Shown: in pieces, positions 1 to 9,298 of the stretch
How the letters are laid out: the number at the start of each line of letters is the position of its first letter
Numbering within the stretch: the first letter of the stretch is position 1
Assembly (NCBI GenBank): GCA_011523685.1
Contig: WTGG01000023.1
Location: 62,001-126,000, forward strand
DNA length: 64,000 nucleotides
Origin: Coxiellaceae bacterium
GTDB taxonomy: Bacteria > Pseudomonadota > Gammaproteobacteria > Coxiellales > Coxiellaceae
Direction of reading: 5' to 3'
The notes under the pieces: model-generated
The model's input: the letters and a program-made list of their open reading frames with translations, nothing else
What the model was told of the DNA's origin: nothing
The model's database searches: none
Program-made: the position numbers and the translations under genes

Positions 1-423
1 TGGATGATTAGAAATATTTGCACTGGTAGACACAATGGGGCCTTCATAAGCTTCACATAATGCCTTGACAACTGGGTGCGCACTAACCCTCACTGCCAAA
101 GTCTGATGATTACCGGTTAAACATCTCGGCACATCACTGCGAGCAGGGCATAACCAAGTCACAGGCCCTGGCCATGTTGGAAAAATAGATGCTTGCGCTT
201 TTTCTGATAAGGGTTCAAGTAAAGATTCGACTTGATCAAAAGAAGACGCCACTAAAATCAATCCTTTTTCGATTGAACGACGTTTAAGATCTAACAATGC
301 AATCACCGCATCAGCATTCCAAGGATCGCAACCCAAGCCAAAAACAGCCTCTGTTGGATAGGCAATCACCTGGCCTTGCTTTAAAGCCTCGACACCATCA
401 GTAACAGAAACTGTCTTTGTCAT
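1..423 (-). CDS. tsaC: Threonylcarbamoyl-AMP synthase (TsaC/YrdC/Sua5 family), partial
   Basis: The start ATG lies at 423 and 141 codons stay open to the window edge, so the C-terminal part is missing (E. coli TsaC has 190 residues). The YrdC-domain motif AYPTEAVFGLG is at residues 21-31 and STSANIS at about 132-138. The family makes threonylcarbamoyl-AMP from threonine, bicarbonate and ATP, the first step of t6A modification at tRNA position 37. It is the last visible gene of the minus-strand operon dprA-smg-topA-purE-tsaC and starts 13 bases after the purE stop. A dprA/smg/topoisomerase zinc finger/tsaC neighbourhood is common in gammaproteobacteria. Confidence 0.93.
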   Translation of the reverse strand, partial: MTKTVSVTDGVEALKQGQVIAYPTEAVFGLGCDPWNADAVIALLDLKRRSIEKGLILVASSFDQVESLLEPLSEKAQASIFPTWPGPVTWLCPARSDVPRCLTGNHQTLAVRVSAHPVVKALCEAYEGPIVSTSANISNHP

Positions 424-436
424 ATATTCATCTCTT

Positions 437-964
437 CTATACGTGAGCTTTTTCAGCAGAACTCGCTAGTGTTTGCTGCAACTGCTTATTAGCATCCATT
501 AATGCAGTTTTTTTAGACTGGCGCTTATCTAACAGACGTTGAGATAATGCTGCATCTTGTATTGCTAGAATTTGAGCGGCTAGAAAGGCAGCATTAACAG
601 CTCCCGCTTTACCAATACTCGTACAAGCTACAGGAGTACCACCAGGCATTTGAACCGTTGATAATAACGCATCGAAACCACCTAAACTTCCTGCATCTAA
701 AGGGATACCAATCACGGGCTTAATTGTATTGGCTGCAACCGCGCCAGCTAAGTGCGCTGCTAGCCCTGCAGCTGCAATAAACACCTCTGTACCTTGCTGT
801 TCGGCTTCTTGAATAAAGGCAGCCGTCTCTTTAGGTGTACGATGTGCCGATAACACACGCGCATCAAATGCCACACCAAGAGAGGTTAGCGTATCAAATG
901 CATGTTGTAACACAGGCAGATCACTGTCTGATCCCATTAATATAGCAACCTTAGCTTGACTCAT
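437..964 (-). CDS. purE: N5-carboxyaminoimidazole ribonucleotide mutase PurE
   Basis: Class I PurE, which converts N5-CAIR to CAIR in de novo purine synthesis. The GSDSD motif is at residues 11-15 and SAHRTP at 39-44, followed by a glycine/alanine-rich AAAGLAAHLAGAVA stretch, all typical. I chose the ATG at 964 (175 aa) because MSQAKVAILMGSDSD matches family N-termini and a GGAGAAG ribosome site precedes it; the frame stays open upstream to 1036 only inside topA. The start overlaps the topA stop by 14 bases, which suggests translational coupling. The usual partner purK is not next to it here. Confidence 0.95.
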   Translation of the reverse strand: MSQAKVAILMGSDSDLPVLQHAFDTLTSLGVAFDARVLSAHRTPKETAAFIQEAEQQGTEVFIAAAGLAAHLAGAVAANTIKPVIGIPLDAGSLGGFDALLSTVQMPGGTPVACTSIGKAGAVNAAFLAAQILAIQDAALSQRLLDKRQSKKTALMDANKQLQQTLASSAEKAHV

Positions 965-3254
965 TATTTTCTTCTCCTTCTGGGTAAGGGATGGCATAAC
1001 GACAGTCTTGCTGTGGGCACACCTTCTGTGTACCACTCCGCTTGGTCGTTTTTACCGTTAATATTGGCCACTGACAATCAGGGCACGCTTCATCAATCGG
1101 CTTATTCCAAATCGCATACTCACATTTTGGATAACGCTCACAAGAAAAAAAGATTTTTCCGCGACGTGATTTACGTTGTAAAATATGACCCTGTTTACAC
1201 TTAGGGCAATCCACGTCAGTATCTTGTGGCTTTTCTAACGGCTCAATATAACGGCAGTCCGGGTAACTACCACAACCAATAAACTTACCGTATTTACCAT
1301 GGCGAATCACTAACTCACCTTGACACTTTGGACAAGCACGATCTTTTATTTTTTCTTGCATGGCTTCTTGATCGCCATCCATACTACGCGTGTATGAACA
1401 ATCAGGGAACGCCGTACACCCAATAAAACGCCCAGTTCGACCAAGCCGTATTGATAATGGCTTACTACACTCAGGACACGCTTCATCCATTTTTTCTTGT
1501 GTAACGTCACTGCGTTGAACGCTGGTTTCAGTTTTATCGATCAATGCTTTGAACGGCTTCCAAAAATCTTCAAGTACTGGAACCCACGCCTGATCACCTG
1601 TCGCAATAGCATCTAAACTATCTTCTAATTGCGCAGTAAAACCATAGTCGACATATTGTGTGAAGTACTCGGTCAAAAAACGATTCACCACACGACCGAC
1701 ATCCGTCGGATAAAAACGTTTTTGCTCTAATTCGACATATTCACGATTTTGCAAGGTACTAATAATAGAAGCATAGGTGGATGGACGACCGATACCATGC
1801 TCTTCTAGAGCTTTGACAAGACTGGCCTCTGTGTATCGCGGTGGCGGCTCAGTAAAATGCTGACTAGGAATCACATCATGCAGCTGCACCTTATCGCCTT
1901 CTTCCATAGCAGGAAGAATTTTACCCTCACTGTCATCTTTTTTCTTATCATCAACATCTTCAGAATATACTGTTAAAAAACCTGGATGCTTAATCACAGA
2001 GCCATTCGCACGAAAAATATGGTTATCGGTGGTTAAATCAATCGCCACAGTATCCATAATTGCATCAACCATCTGGCTAGCAATGGCTCGCTTCCAAATT
2101 AGTCCATAGAGTTTTATTTGTTCCTTCGATAAAAATGCTGTTAATGACTCAGGGCGTCGAAGTGCCGACGTTGGACGAATCGCCTCATGCGCTTCCTGTG
2201 CGTTCTTAGATTTAGTAGCGTAAGTACGAGGCTCATCTGGCAAGTTCTCTTTACCATACTCTTTTAGAATGGTATCCCGTATTTCAACCAAAGCCTCTTG
2301 CGCCATATTCACCGAATCAGTACGCATATACGTGATCAAACCAATAGAACCATCTTCACCGCCAATATCAACACCCTCATATAACTGTTGGGCAATACGC
2401 ATTGTTCGCTGTGCTGTAAAACCTAGTTTACGCGAGGCTTCTTGTTGCAGCGTGGAAGTAATAAAAGGAGGCGCAGGGCGTCGCTTACGCTGCTTCTTAG
2501 TAATCGTTTTAACTAACAGCTCACCTTGAGCACTTTTTAACAGAGTATCTTTAACCGTTGTTGCATGCTTTTCATCTTGAATACTAAACTGATCTAATTT
2601 TTCACCATCAAAATGTGTTAATCGAGCAACAAAAGGTTTTTCTTGTACCGATGTCTTACCTTCAACTGTCCAATATTCTTGTTTAATGAATTTTTCGATA
2701 GCCTCTTCGCGCTCAACAATCAATCGCAGCGCGGGACTTTGCACACGACCAGCTGACAGTCCACGTCGGATCTTCTTCCATAACAAAGGCGACAAGGTAA
2801 AACCGACCAAATAATCCAGCGCACGTCGTGCTTGCTGCGCATCGACTAGATCCATGCTAATTTCACGAGGATTAGCTGCAGCTTCTTGCACAGCTTTTTT
2901 GGTAATTTGATGAAACACAATCCGAGAAATGGTCTTATCTTTCAGCGCCTTTGACTCTTTCAATAACTCGACTAAATGCCATGCAATGGCTTCACCTTCA
3001 CGATCAGGGTCAGTTGCAAGTAATAAGGTATCACAGGCTTTCAGGGCTTTTTTCACAGCATCAACATGCTTGGCATTACGCTCAATAATTTGATAGTGCA
3101 TGTTAAAATCATTATCAACTTCAACGGCACCTGACTTTGGAATTAAATCACGCATATGACCATAAGAGGCCATCACTTGATATTGCTTACCTAGGTATTT
3201 TTTAATTGTTTTACATTTAGCTGGTGATTCTACAATCACTAAATATTTAGACAT
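951..3254 (-). CDS. topA: DNA topoisomerase I (type IA)
   Basis: Relaxes negatively supercoiled DNA through a transient 5'-phosphotyrosine. The Toprim domain has the acidic DPDREGE motif at residues 82-88, and the catalytic tyrosine is in ITYMRTDS (about Tyr309). The C-terminal tail, from roughly residue 588, carries four Cys-based zinc ribbons; the last one has a changed spacing and ends in an acidic tail. The product is 767 aa from the ATG at 3254, which has GGGGAAAG upstream and gives the canonical MSKYLVIVESPAK N-terminus. The frame could extend to 3299 but would enter smg. It is 16 bases from smg and overlaps purE. Confidence 0.96.
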   Translation of the reverse strand: MSKYLVIVESPAKCKTIKKYLGKQYQVMASYGHMRDLIPKSGAVEVDNDFNMHYQIIERNAKHVDAVKKALKACDTLLLATDPDREGEAIAWHLVELLKESKALKDKTISRIVFHQITKKAVQEAAANPREISMDLVDAQQARRALDYLVGFTLSPLLWKKIRRGLSAGRVQSPALRLIVEREEAIEKFIKQEYWTVEGKTSVQEKPFVARLTHFDGEKLDQFSIQDEKHATTVKDTLLKSAQGELLVKTITKKQRKRRPAPPFITSTLQQEASRKLGFTAQRTMRIAQQLYEGVDIGGEDGSIGLITYMRTDSVNMAQEALVEIRDTILKEYGKENLPDEPRTYATKSKNAQEAHEAIRPTSALRRPESLTAFLSKEQIKLYGLIWKRAIASQMVDAIMDTVAIDLTTDNHIFRANGSVIKHPGFLTVYSEDVDDKKKDDSEGKILPAMEEGDKVQLHDVIPSQHFTEPPPRYTEASLVKALEEHGIGRPSTYASIISTLQNREYVELEQKRFYPTDVGRVVNRFLTEYFTQYVDYGFTAQLEDSLDAIATGDQAWVPVLEDFWKPFKALIDKTETSVQRSDVTQEKMDEACPECSKPLSIRLGRTGRFIGCTAFPDCSYTRSMDGDQEAMQEKIKDRACPKCQGELVIRHGKYGKFIGCGSYPDCRYIEPLEKPQDTDVDCPKCKQGHILQRKSRRGKIFFSCERYPKCEYAIWNKPIDEACPDCQWPILTVKTTKRSGTQKVCPQQDCRYAIPYPEGEENNESS

Positions 3255-3270
3255 TGTGCTTTCCCCACGC

Positions 3271-3750
3271 TTAATGAATAACGCCTGTTGGCGAATCATC
3301 TAATACCAGCAATTCCATCTGTTTCAAGGCTTCCTGCTCATCGGGCATGTTATATAGAACCATCAAGGTCACCCATTTCACTAAACTGACATCAATATCT
3401 TCAGCATCGAGCTCTACTAGAAAATACACAATCACTTCGAATGTAGCTGGTGCTATAATCGACTGTTTAACCAAATCCAATAAAAAAGCTTGGCATTCGC
3501 TGTCTAAGTATTGCTTTTCTTCTTCAGAAAACACGCGCAAAGCATCAGGTGATGAGACTGCAATCGCGGCCTTATCCATTTCAGCCAAACTGGTTAGCCA
3601 ACTAATCGCTTGCTCAATCGATGTTTCACCAAATCCTGCTGTATCTAAATCTTCCGTGACTTCATCTGAAGTTAACTCCACTACCTTACCTTGCTGTAAG
3701 TGATGGTTAAAAATATACATCAATACATTTAATACACTGTCTTTTTTCAT
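3271..3750 (-). CDS. smg: Smg family protein (DUF494)
   Basis: A 159-aa acidic protein starting MKKDSVLNVLMYIFNHH, close in length to E. coli Smg (157 aa) and in the usual place between dprA and topoisomerase/zinc-finger genes. The molecular function of DUF494 proteins is unknown. The region around residues 28-60 is rich in Glu and Asp, and the rest looks helical. One base separates it from the dprA stop codon, so it is almost surely in the dprA-topA operon. Confidence 0.9.
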   Translation of the reverse strand: MKKDSVLNVLMYIFNHHLQQGKVVELTSDEVTEDLDTAGFGETSIEQAISWLTSLAEMDKAAIAVSSPDALRVFSEEEKQYLDSECQAFLLDLVKQSIIAPATFEVIVYFLVELDAEDIDVSLVKWVTLMVLYNMPDEQEALKQMELLVLDDSPTGVIH

Positions 3751-3751
3751 G

Positions 3752-4867
3752 CTAGTTTACTCGCACATAGCCACCGGAAACTCGAGTAATATACCCTTTT
3801 AATTCAATGATTAACAACTTTGAATTGACTTTGGCCACATTCAAACCAGAACGAGCCATCACCTGATCCACTGTGGTCATTTTATAATCGACACACTCTA
3901 GCAGCATCTGACATTCTGAATCAAGAGGAACCATCCCCCCCCGATCATCCTTAGCATGATCTGTTGACAACTTGATCATGTTCTCATTGCTCAGCGAACT
4001 ATTCGACACTACCTGAAGTACATCTTCAGCACGCTCGACCAATGTTGCACCCGACCTCAATAACGCATGACAGCCCTCAACTGAAGACACCCCAGCCACA
4101 CCTGGCACAGCAAATACTTCTCGACCTTGCTCTAATGCATGCTCTGCTGTAATGAGTGAACCACTTTTGCGAGTCGCTTCAACCACTACAACTCCACACG
4201 ACAACCCACTGATGATTCGATTTCGTTGTGGAAAATGATACGACTGTGGCCGAACACAAGGGCGATATTCAGACACTAAAGCACCACGCTCTATAATATG
4301 TGACGCTAATCGACGGTGCTCACTTGGATAAATAACATCTAAACCACTACCTAACACAGCAAGGGTTTTTCCACTCCCTGCTAATGCACCTTGATGTGCA
4401 GCACCATCAATCCCTCGAGCCAAACCACTCGTCACTACAACACCGTGATCAGATAACCCACTCGACAGTTGATGTGCTAAACTACGACCATGATAACTAC
4501 CCCGACGACTACCAACGATCGCCACTTGAAGCTCTGATAAACAACCAGGATCTCCTTTTATATAGAGTAATAATGGTGGTGCTGAAATAGCACGCAACCA
4601 ATCGGGGTATGAAGGGTCATCCATGGTAAGGATACTGTGACCTGGCTGTTCCGCCCACTGACAATCTTGATCGATCGTTGACTGCGGCACCTCTAACAAA
4701 GCATCAATCAATCCTGATGACATCGGGGATTGGCACCAAGCATCGAGTGGAGCCTCCCACAATGCGGCCACACTCCCCCAATATTCAACCAATTGCATGG
4801 CAGTCACCGGACCTACACCTACAGCTTGAGATAATCTTAACCAGTGCTGAATATTTGGCGTACTCAC
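3752..4867 (-). CDS. dprA: DNA-processing protein DprA/Smf
   Basis: Loads RecA onto incoming single-stranded DNA during natural transformation. It has an N-terminal helix-hairpin-helix-like region (VGVGPVTA near residue 17), a Rossmann core with GSRR at 119-122 and SGLARGIDGAAH at 147-158, and a C-terminal winged-helix region after about residue 300. The length of 371 aa is normal. It heads the minus-strand operon dprA-smg-topA-purE-tsaC. The window also holds comM, another competence gene, but no uptake pilus genes. Peptide deformylase (def), often between dprA and fmt, is absent here. Confidence 0.94.
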   Translation of the reverse strand: MSTPNIQHWLRLSQAVGVGPVTAMQLVEYWGSVAALWEAPLDAWCQSPMSSGLIDALLEVPQSTIDQDCQWAEQPGHSILTMDDPSYPDWLRAISAPPLLLYIKGDPGCLSELQVAIVGSRRGSYHGRSLAHQLSSGLSDHGVVVTSGLARGIDGAAHQGALAGSGKTLAVLGSGLDVIYPSEHRRLASHIIERGALVSEYRPCVRPQSYHFPQRNRIISGLSCGVVVVEATRKSGSLITAEHALEQGREVFAVPGVAGVSSVEGCHALLRSGATLVERAEDVLQVVSNSSLSNENMIKLSTDHAKDDRGGMVPLDSECQMLLECVDYKMTTVDQVMARSGLNVAKVNSKLLIIELKGYITRVSGGYVRVN

Positions 4868-4948
4868 ATCTCACCCTCCTTATCATCAGCATGCAAGTAC
4901 GTCATCTTGACAACAATACCGTAGTCTGAAAGCACACGGGGTAAAAAC

Positions 4949-4976
4949 GTGACAACCCTCAAGAATCCGCTATCAT
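4949..4976 (+). promoter_or_regulatory. Candidate sigma-70 promoter for fmt-gmhB
   Basis: GTGACA at 4949-4954 and TATCAT at 4971-4976 are separated by 16 bases and lie about 30 bases upstream of the fmt start, in the gap between divergent dprA and fmt. An alternative TTGACA at 4907-4912 has no good -10 partner. Called by eye only. Confidence 0.4.
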
Positions 4977-5006
4977 AACGATCATCAACTCTTATCAGGA
5001 AACACC

Positions 5007-5957
5007 ATGAAACTGATTTTTGCAGGCTCTCCAGATTTTGCATGTCCCAGCTTAAAGCGATTAATCCAATCACATCACACCATCGCTGCAGTCTACACAC
5101 AGCCTGATCGACCAGCGGGACGTGGTCGAAAACTCACACCGACACCGATCAAACAGCTCGCTCAACAACACCAACTCTCTGTATTTGACCCAGCTTCATT
5201 AAAAACTGATGAAGCCGCTGAATCATTGCGTGCATTCCATGCTGACGTGATGGTTGTGATTGCTTATGGGTTAATATTGCCTGCCAATATTCTGACCATC
5301 CCTCGACTAGGCTGCATTAACCTTCACCCATCACTGTTACCACAATGGCGTGGGGCGGCACCTATCCAGCATACCTTGCTAGCAGGCGACACAACAACAG
5401 GCATTACCATTATGCAACTGGATGAAGGCATGGATTCTGGGCCCATTTTATCGCAAACACCAACGACTGTTTTACCGACAGAAACCGCCGGGCAGTTACA
5501 TGAACGCCTAGCTCATGAAGGTGCAGAACAATTATTAGAGACACTAAACCAATTAGAGCAAGGCTCAATCACGCCGCAACCTCAAGATCATCAAAAAGCG
5601 ACTTATACTCGTAAAATTCAAAAAGCTGACGCTCTCATCGACTGGCAGCAACCTGCGATCACACTGGCCCATCAAGTGCGTGCCTACAACCCCTGGCCAA
5701 TTGCACACACCCATTGGCAAGGCGATAGACTTCGCATTTGGGAAGCCACCGCTATCGATCAATACTGCGACAAACCTTGCGGACAATTAGTTGCTGTATC
5801 CAAAGATGGCATGGACATCAATACGGGCATGGGACTACTGCGTGTCCACACCGTTCAACTTCCCGGCAAACGCCCTGTCGATATTCAAGCTTTCATAAAC
5901 GCTCATCAATCAGAGCTCGTTCCTCATCACACGTATTTTGGAGTCGCAGCATGTTAA
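5007..5957 (+). CDS. fmt: Methionyl-tRNA formyltransferase
   Basis: Transfers a formyl group from 10-formyl-tetrahydrofolate to Met-tRNA(fMet) for translation initiation. The catalytic motif NLHPSLLP is at residues 105-112 and the catalytic Asp is in MDSGPIL (Asp143). The C-terminal domain carries PGKRPVDIQAFIN. The length of 316 aa is standard and AGGAAA precedes the ATG. Its last 7 bases overlap gmhB. It lies divergent from dprA, as in many gammaproteobacteria, but def and rsmB are not attached. Confidence 0.96.
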   Translation: MKLIFAGSPDFACPSLKRLIQSHHTIAAVYTQPDRPAGRGRKLTPTPIKQLAQQHQLSVFDPASLKTDEAAESLRAFHADVMVVIAYGLILPANILTIPRLGCINLHPSLLPQWRGAAPIQHTLLAGDTTTGITIMQLDEGMDSGPILSQTPTTVLPTETAGQLHERLAHEGAEQLLETLNQLEQGSITPQPQDHQKATYTRKIQKADALIDWQQPAITLAHQVRAYNPWPIAHTHWQGDRLRIWEATAIDQYCDKPCGQLVAVSKDGMDINTGMGLLRVHTVQLPGKRPVDIQAFINAHQSELVPHHTYFGVAAC

Positions 5958-6496
5958 TCCTGATTGATCGAGATGGCGTGATCAATGAAGACTCCCCAGA
6001 CTACATTAAATCTCCTGAAGAGTGGCATCCGATTCCAGGTAGCTTAGAAGCCATCGCAGCACTTAAACAGGCAGGTCACACCGTCTGTGTGGCAACCAAT
6101 CAATCAGGCATAGCGCGAGGGTATTATTCCTTAGACACTCTCTCAGCCATTCACCAAAAAATGCAGCTCGCTCTACAACAACATCATGCAACACTCGATG
6201 CTATTGCCTTTTGCCCACATGTCGATGCAGATCACTGTGCATGTCGCAAGCCTAAGCCTGGGCTACTCATCCAACTACAACAACAATTCAACATAGCATG
6301 GAAAGACACGGTCTTTATTGGTGATTCCATCCGAGATCTTCAAGCTGCTGAATCTGCAGGTTGTCATGCCATCTTAGTAGCGACGGGCAACGGTCAACAC
6401 ACCAAAACCACACACCAACCCAATGTACCTTTTACCTCAAACCTGCTATCTGCTGCTCATCATCTGCTGACACCATCATTCGTTCTTGGTCAGTGA
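5951..6496 (+). CDS. gmhB: D-glycero-beta-D-manno-heptose-1,7-bisphosphate 7-phosphatase
   Basis: A HAD-family phosphatase with motif I DRDGVIN at residues 6-12, the GmhB zinc-loop Cys/His set C88, H90, C96, C98 followed by RKPKPG, and GDSIRD at 124-129. It removes the C7 phosphate from heptose bisphosphate in ADP-heptose synthesis for LPS core. I chose the ATG at 5951 (181 aa), which overlaps the fmt stop; the longer open frame back to 5738 lies wholly inside fmt. hldE and hldD, the next enzymes of the pathway, are about 20 kb away in this window. Confidence 0.93.
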   Translation: MLILIDRDGVINEDSPDYIKSPEEWHPIPGSLEAIAALKQAGHTVCVATNQSGIARGYYSLDTLSAIHQKMQLALQQHHATLDAIAFCPHVDADHCACRKPKPGLLIQLQQQFNIAWKDTVFIGDSIRDLQAAESAGCHAILVATGNGQHTKTTHQPNVPFTSNLLSAAHHLLTPSFVLGQ

Positions 6497-6544
6497 TGAT
6501 CAACCTGCTACAGTATTTTTCTCATTGATGAATAAGGAATTCTG

Positions 6545-7036
6545 ATGCTCACATTAGTCGCTGCAATGGCCCACGATCGTGTGATTGGTAAATCCGGTAC
6601 TATGCCATGGCACTTACCGGCGGAATTAAAACACTTCAAGTCAGTAACCCTTGGAAAGCCAGTCATTATGGGCAGAACCACCTTTAACAGCCTGCCCGGT
6701 CCATTGCCCAAACGCCACAATATTGTGGTAAGTCGACAAAGTCATCTTACCATCCCTGGTGTAACAGTTTGTCGATCAATTGATGATGCCATTGCTCTCA
6801 CTGAACCCATGGATGATGTCATCATTATGGGAGGTGCTAGCTTGTATGAACAAACCATAGATCGTGCTGATCGAATGATTTTAACTCTCATTGATTTGAA
6901 TACACCGGGGGACACCTATTTTCCCAAATGGAATGAAGCCGATTGGATATGCCTCAACGAAACATCACACCCAATCTGCGACACCAATACAACCGCTTTT
7001 CGCTGTATCTGGTTAGAGCGCAAGCCATCAGCTTAA
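6545..7036 (+). CDS. folA: Dihydrofolate reductase
   Basis: Reduces dihydrofolate to tetrahydrofolate with NADPH. The N-terminus carries the family pattern IGKSGTMPWHLPAEL. Trp22 and the active-site acid at residue 27 are visible, and here the acid is Glu where E. coli has Asp; Glu is common in other DHFRs. KPVIMGRTTF and the glycine-rich IIMGGASLYEQ follow. The length of 163 aa is typical. An AAGGAA site precedes the ATG at 6545. The gene ends tail to tail with apaH, overlapping by 4 bases. Confidence 0.95.
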   Translation: MLTLVAAMAHDRVIGKSGTMPWHLPAELKHFKSVTLGKPVIMGRTTFNSLPGPLPKRHNIVVSRQSHLTIPGVTVCRSIDDAIALTEPMDDVIIMGGASLYEQTIDRADRMILTLIDLNTPGDTYFPKWNEADWICLNETSHPICDTNTTAFRCIWLERKPSA

Positions 7037-7836
7037 GATAACTCACGCGCCTTTATTTGAATGCATTGTTTTGTCTCGACATTAATCGCGGTTAGAAAGC
7101 CACCATAGACACATCCGGTATCCAGTGCATAACACCGCTCTTGATGACACTGACCCTTTAACCAAGCCCAATGCCCAAAAAACACATAATACGGTTGCTG
7201 ATACCAGTGAAACCACGGTTGAAAATCATCATGGGGATGTACCAACTCTTTACACTCAAATTCCAACTGCCCCTGTAATGTGCAAAAACGCATTCGCGTC
7301 AATGCATTCACAATATAACGAAGACGATCATCACCCTCTAAATCATCAGACCAAATAGCAGGTTCTTGTCCATACATGGAAGACAAAAAATAATAGTAAC
7401 GATCACCTTGGAGAATCGCTTCAACTTCACTTGAAAACATTTTTGTCTGCTCAATCGTCCAACAAGGAGGAATGCCAGCATGAACAAATACTGCCTGATC
7501 ACACTCCTCAATGTGGAATAATCGCTGATGGCGCAACCAAGATAATAGCTCCATACCATCTGGCGCATCACATACGCTTTTTAATGTAGGGTTTAATGAT
7601 GCCGTTATAGCGCCATAGCCTTTAGCAAGCAGCGCTAAATCATGGTTACCTAAAATTACGGTAGTTTGGCCTAGTGAGCGAATTAACCTTAAAACTTCTA
7701 AAGAACAAGGGCCCGTATTCACCAGATCGCCAATAAAAATCAAGTGATCTTGCGTTGACTGATAGTCTATTGCATCAAGCAATGCGTAGAGTGAATCATA
7801 ACATCCATGCACATCACCAATAGCATAGGTAGCCAT
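7033..7836 (-). CDS. apaH: Diadenosine tetraphosphatase (symmetrical), ApaH
   Basis: PPP-superfamily hydrolase that splits Ap4A into two ADP and can remove Np4 caps from RNA. The metal motifs are GDVHG (7-11), GDLVNTGP (36-43) and GNHD (63-66). E. coli ApaH has Arg in the second motif (GDLVARGP) where this protein has Thr41, a change worth noting in a family where that Arg contacts substrate phosphate. The length of 267 aa is near normal (E. coli 280). It is the last gene of the lptD-surA-rsmA-usp-sppA-apaH run and starts 3 bases after sppA ends. Confidence 0.92.
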   Translation of the reverse strand: MATYAIGDVHGCYDSLYALLDAIDYQSTQDHLIFIGDLVNTGPCSLEVLRLIRSLGQTTVILGNHDLALLAKGYGAITASLNPTLKSVCDAPDGMELLSWLRHQRLFHIEECDQAVFVHAGIPPCWTIEQTKMFSSEVEAILQGDRYYYFLSSMYGQEPAIWSDDLEGDDRLRYIVNALTRMRFCTLQGQLEFECKELVHPHDDFQPWFHWYQQPYYVFFGHWAWLKGQCHQERCYALDTGCVYGGFLTAINVETKQCIQIKARELS

Positions 7837-7839
7837 TCG

Positions 7840-8793
7840 CTAAGACACGCCTGTCCACTGAGCTAATACTGTTGTTGCCGCATGCAACCCAGGTATAGAG
7901 AGATGCTCTTGTGTTGAGCCAACTAGAGACTGCAAGAAAGACAAACGGGGCTCATACAGTTTATAAAATTGCGTAGAGAACTCATGATGCATCACAGACA
8001 GCACACTACCCGTACCATCCACTAAACCTAACTGAACGGCACGAGAACCTGACCAAAAGTCACCTGAAAATAACTCACTCTTGTCACCCTTCAAGCGCCC
8101 TTTTCTTCCAGCCATTACATCTTTTATAAAATGCTCATGCGCATCATTCAGTAACTGCTTAGCCTTTGCAACATCAGTGGCATTCAGCGGCTCAAAAGCG
8201 TCTAAACGATCTTTGTTATCACCCGCTGTAAAGACTCGACGCGTAACACCGATTTTTTTAATCGCATCGGTAAAACCAAAGCCACTCATAATAACTCCAA
8301 TTGACCCTGTGATGGTGTCTGGATCAACGTATATCTGATCGGCTGCAGAGGCAATCAAGTAAGCGCCTGAAGTTAAGGAATCTTCACCAACCACAACCAC
8401 TTTCTTATGATACGCATATTTCAAACGCATAATCTGATCATAAATCAATGACGATTGAACAGCACTACCTCCAGGTGAATTGATGTCAATTAAGACGCCT
8501 TTACTTTTTTTATCGGTAAACGCTTTATACAAAACAGGGTTAATGACATTTGCTGACATATGTGTCTCAGGCATAATCACGCCTGAAAGTCGGACCAATG
8601 ACACATAAGGCTTGCCTGATTCTAAATGACCATGATCATCAGATGAATGTGTCATCAACGCAACAACATATAATAAAAGTATTATTACAATTAAACTAAA
8701 GCGGATAATGCGCCAACGGCGATCCCGTCGACGATCATCGACTAATGCTTTGATTATTGCGTCGCTGACACCATTATTTGATACTTCACTCAT
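7840..8793 (-). CDS. sppA: Signal peptide peptidase SppA, short S49-family form
   Basis: A membrane-anchored S49 protease with one N-terminal transmembrane helix at about residues 29-47 and a periplasmic catalytic domain. The Ser nucleophile is in GEDSLTSGAYLIAS (Ser142) and the likely general base is Lys194 in GDNKDRLDAF, giving the Ser-Lys dyad of this family. INSPGGS at 105-110 is also typical. At 317 aa it has a single S49 domain, like the Bacillus-type SppA, not the tandem 618-aa E. coli form. It sits between usp and apaH on minus. Confidence 0.9.
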   Translation of the reverse strand: MSEVSNNGVSDAIIKALVDDRRRDRRWRIIRFSLIVIILLLYVVALMTHSSDDHGHLESGKPYVSLVRLSGVIMPETHMSANVINPVLYKAFTDKKSKGVLIDINSPGGSAVQSSLIYDQIMRLKYAYHKKVVVVGEDSLTSGAYLIASAADQIYVDPDTITGSIGVIMSGFGFTDAIKKIGVTRRVFTAGDNKDRLDAFEPLNATDVAKAKQLLNDAHEHFIKDVMAGRKGRLKGDKSELFSGDFWSGSRAVQLGLVDGTGSVLSVMHHEFSTQFYKLYEPRLSFLQSLVGSTQEHLSIPGLHAATTVLAQWTGVS

Positions 8794-8822
8794 ATTATTC
8801 TACTCATTTTTTTATACAAAAA

Positions 8823-9266
8823 CTAAAGGAGACGAACAGCTAACACATCACAATCAGCACCACGAATAACTTTATCTGATGTTGATTCAGAAAATAATTT
8901 AAAGCCATATCGTGTATGCGCACCTACAACAACCAGGTCCAGCTGAAGCTCATGCACAAGATCCTGGATTACATCCTTAATATATCCATGCTTAACATGT
9001 AAATAAGCATCTTCTATACCCAAGTCACTAGCCAACAAATGCATACCCTGCTTGACTCTAGTCACTTGATCATACTCTGCTTGCATATCAACTTGAGCCA
9101 TATAATGTGACCCTTCCATCATTTCTAAAACGTGAGGAAATGCTGGTGATATCACATGCAGCACATGCAGTTTGGTCTGAGCTAAGTTTGCAACCTCACT
9201 AGCTCGACCAACAATTATAGGGCTCTCTGGTAATAAATCTGTTGTCACCAAAATCCGTTTATACAT
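8823..9266 (-). CDS. Universal stress protein, UspA family
   Basis: A single Usp domain of 147 aa starting MYKRILVTTDLLPES and ending DKVIRGADCDVLAVRLL. The nucleotide-binding G-2x-G-9x-G(S/T) loop is not clearly met (GAHTRYGFKLFSESTS), which is closer to UspA-type proteins that do not bind ATP. The ATG at 9266 gives the usual N-terminus; an in-frame GTG at 9275 sits nearer the GGGAG motif and is an alternative. It lies between rsmA and sppA, an unusual insertion in the lptD-surA-rsmA-apaH cluster. Confidence 0.85.
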   Translation of the reverse strand: MYKRILVTTDLLPESPIIVGRASEVANLAQTKLHVLHVISPAFPHVLEMMEGSHYMAQVDMQAEYDQVTRVKQGMHLLASDLGIEDAYLHVKHGYIKDVIQDLVHELQLDLVVVGAHTRYGFKLFSESTSDKVIRGADCDVLAVRLL

Positions 9267-9298
9267 TGACACCACTTGCTCCCTGCTACAGTGAAAAA

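Noticed and set aside
956-1204. 82-aa plus-strand frame opposite topA
   Set aside because: Antisense to the topA zinc-ribbon coding region, with no independent signals.
5738-5950. N-terminal extension of gmhB
   Set aside because: It lies wholly inside fmt in another frame; the HAD motif expected at the very N-terminus starts at 5951.
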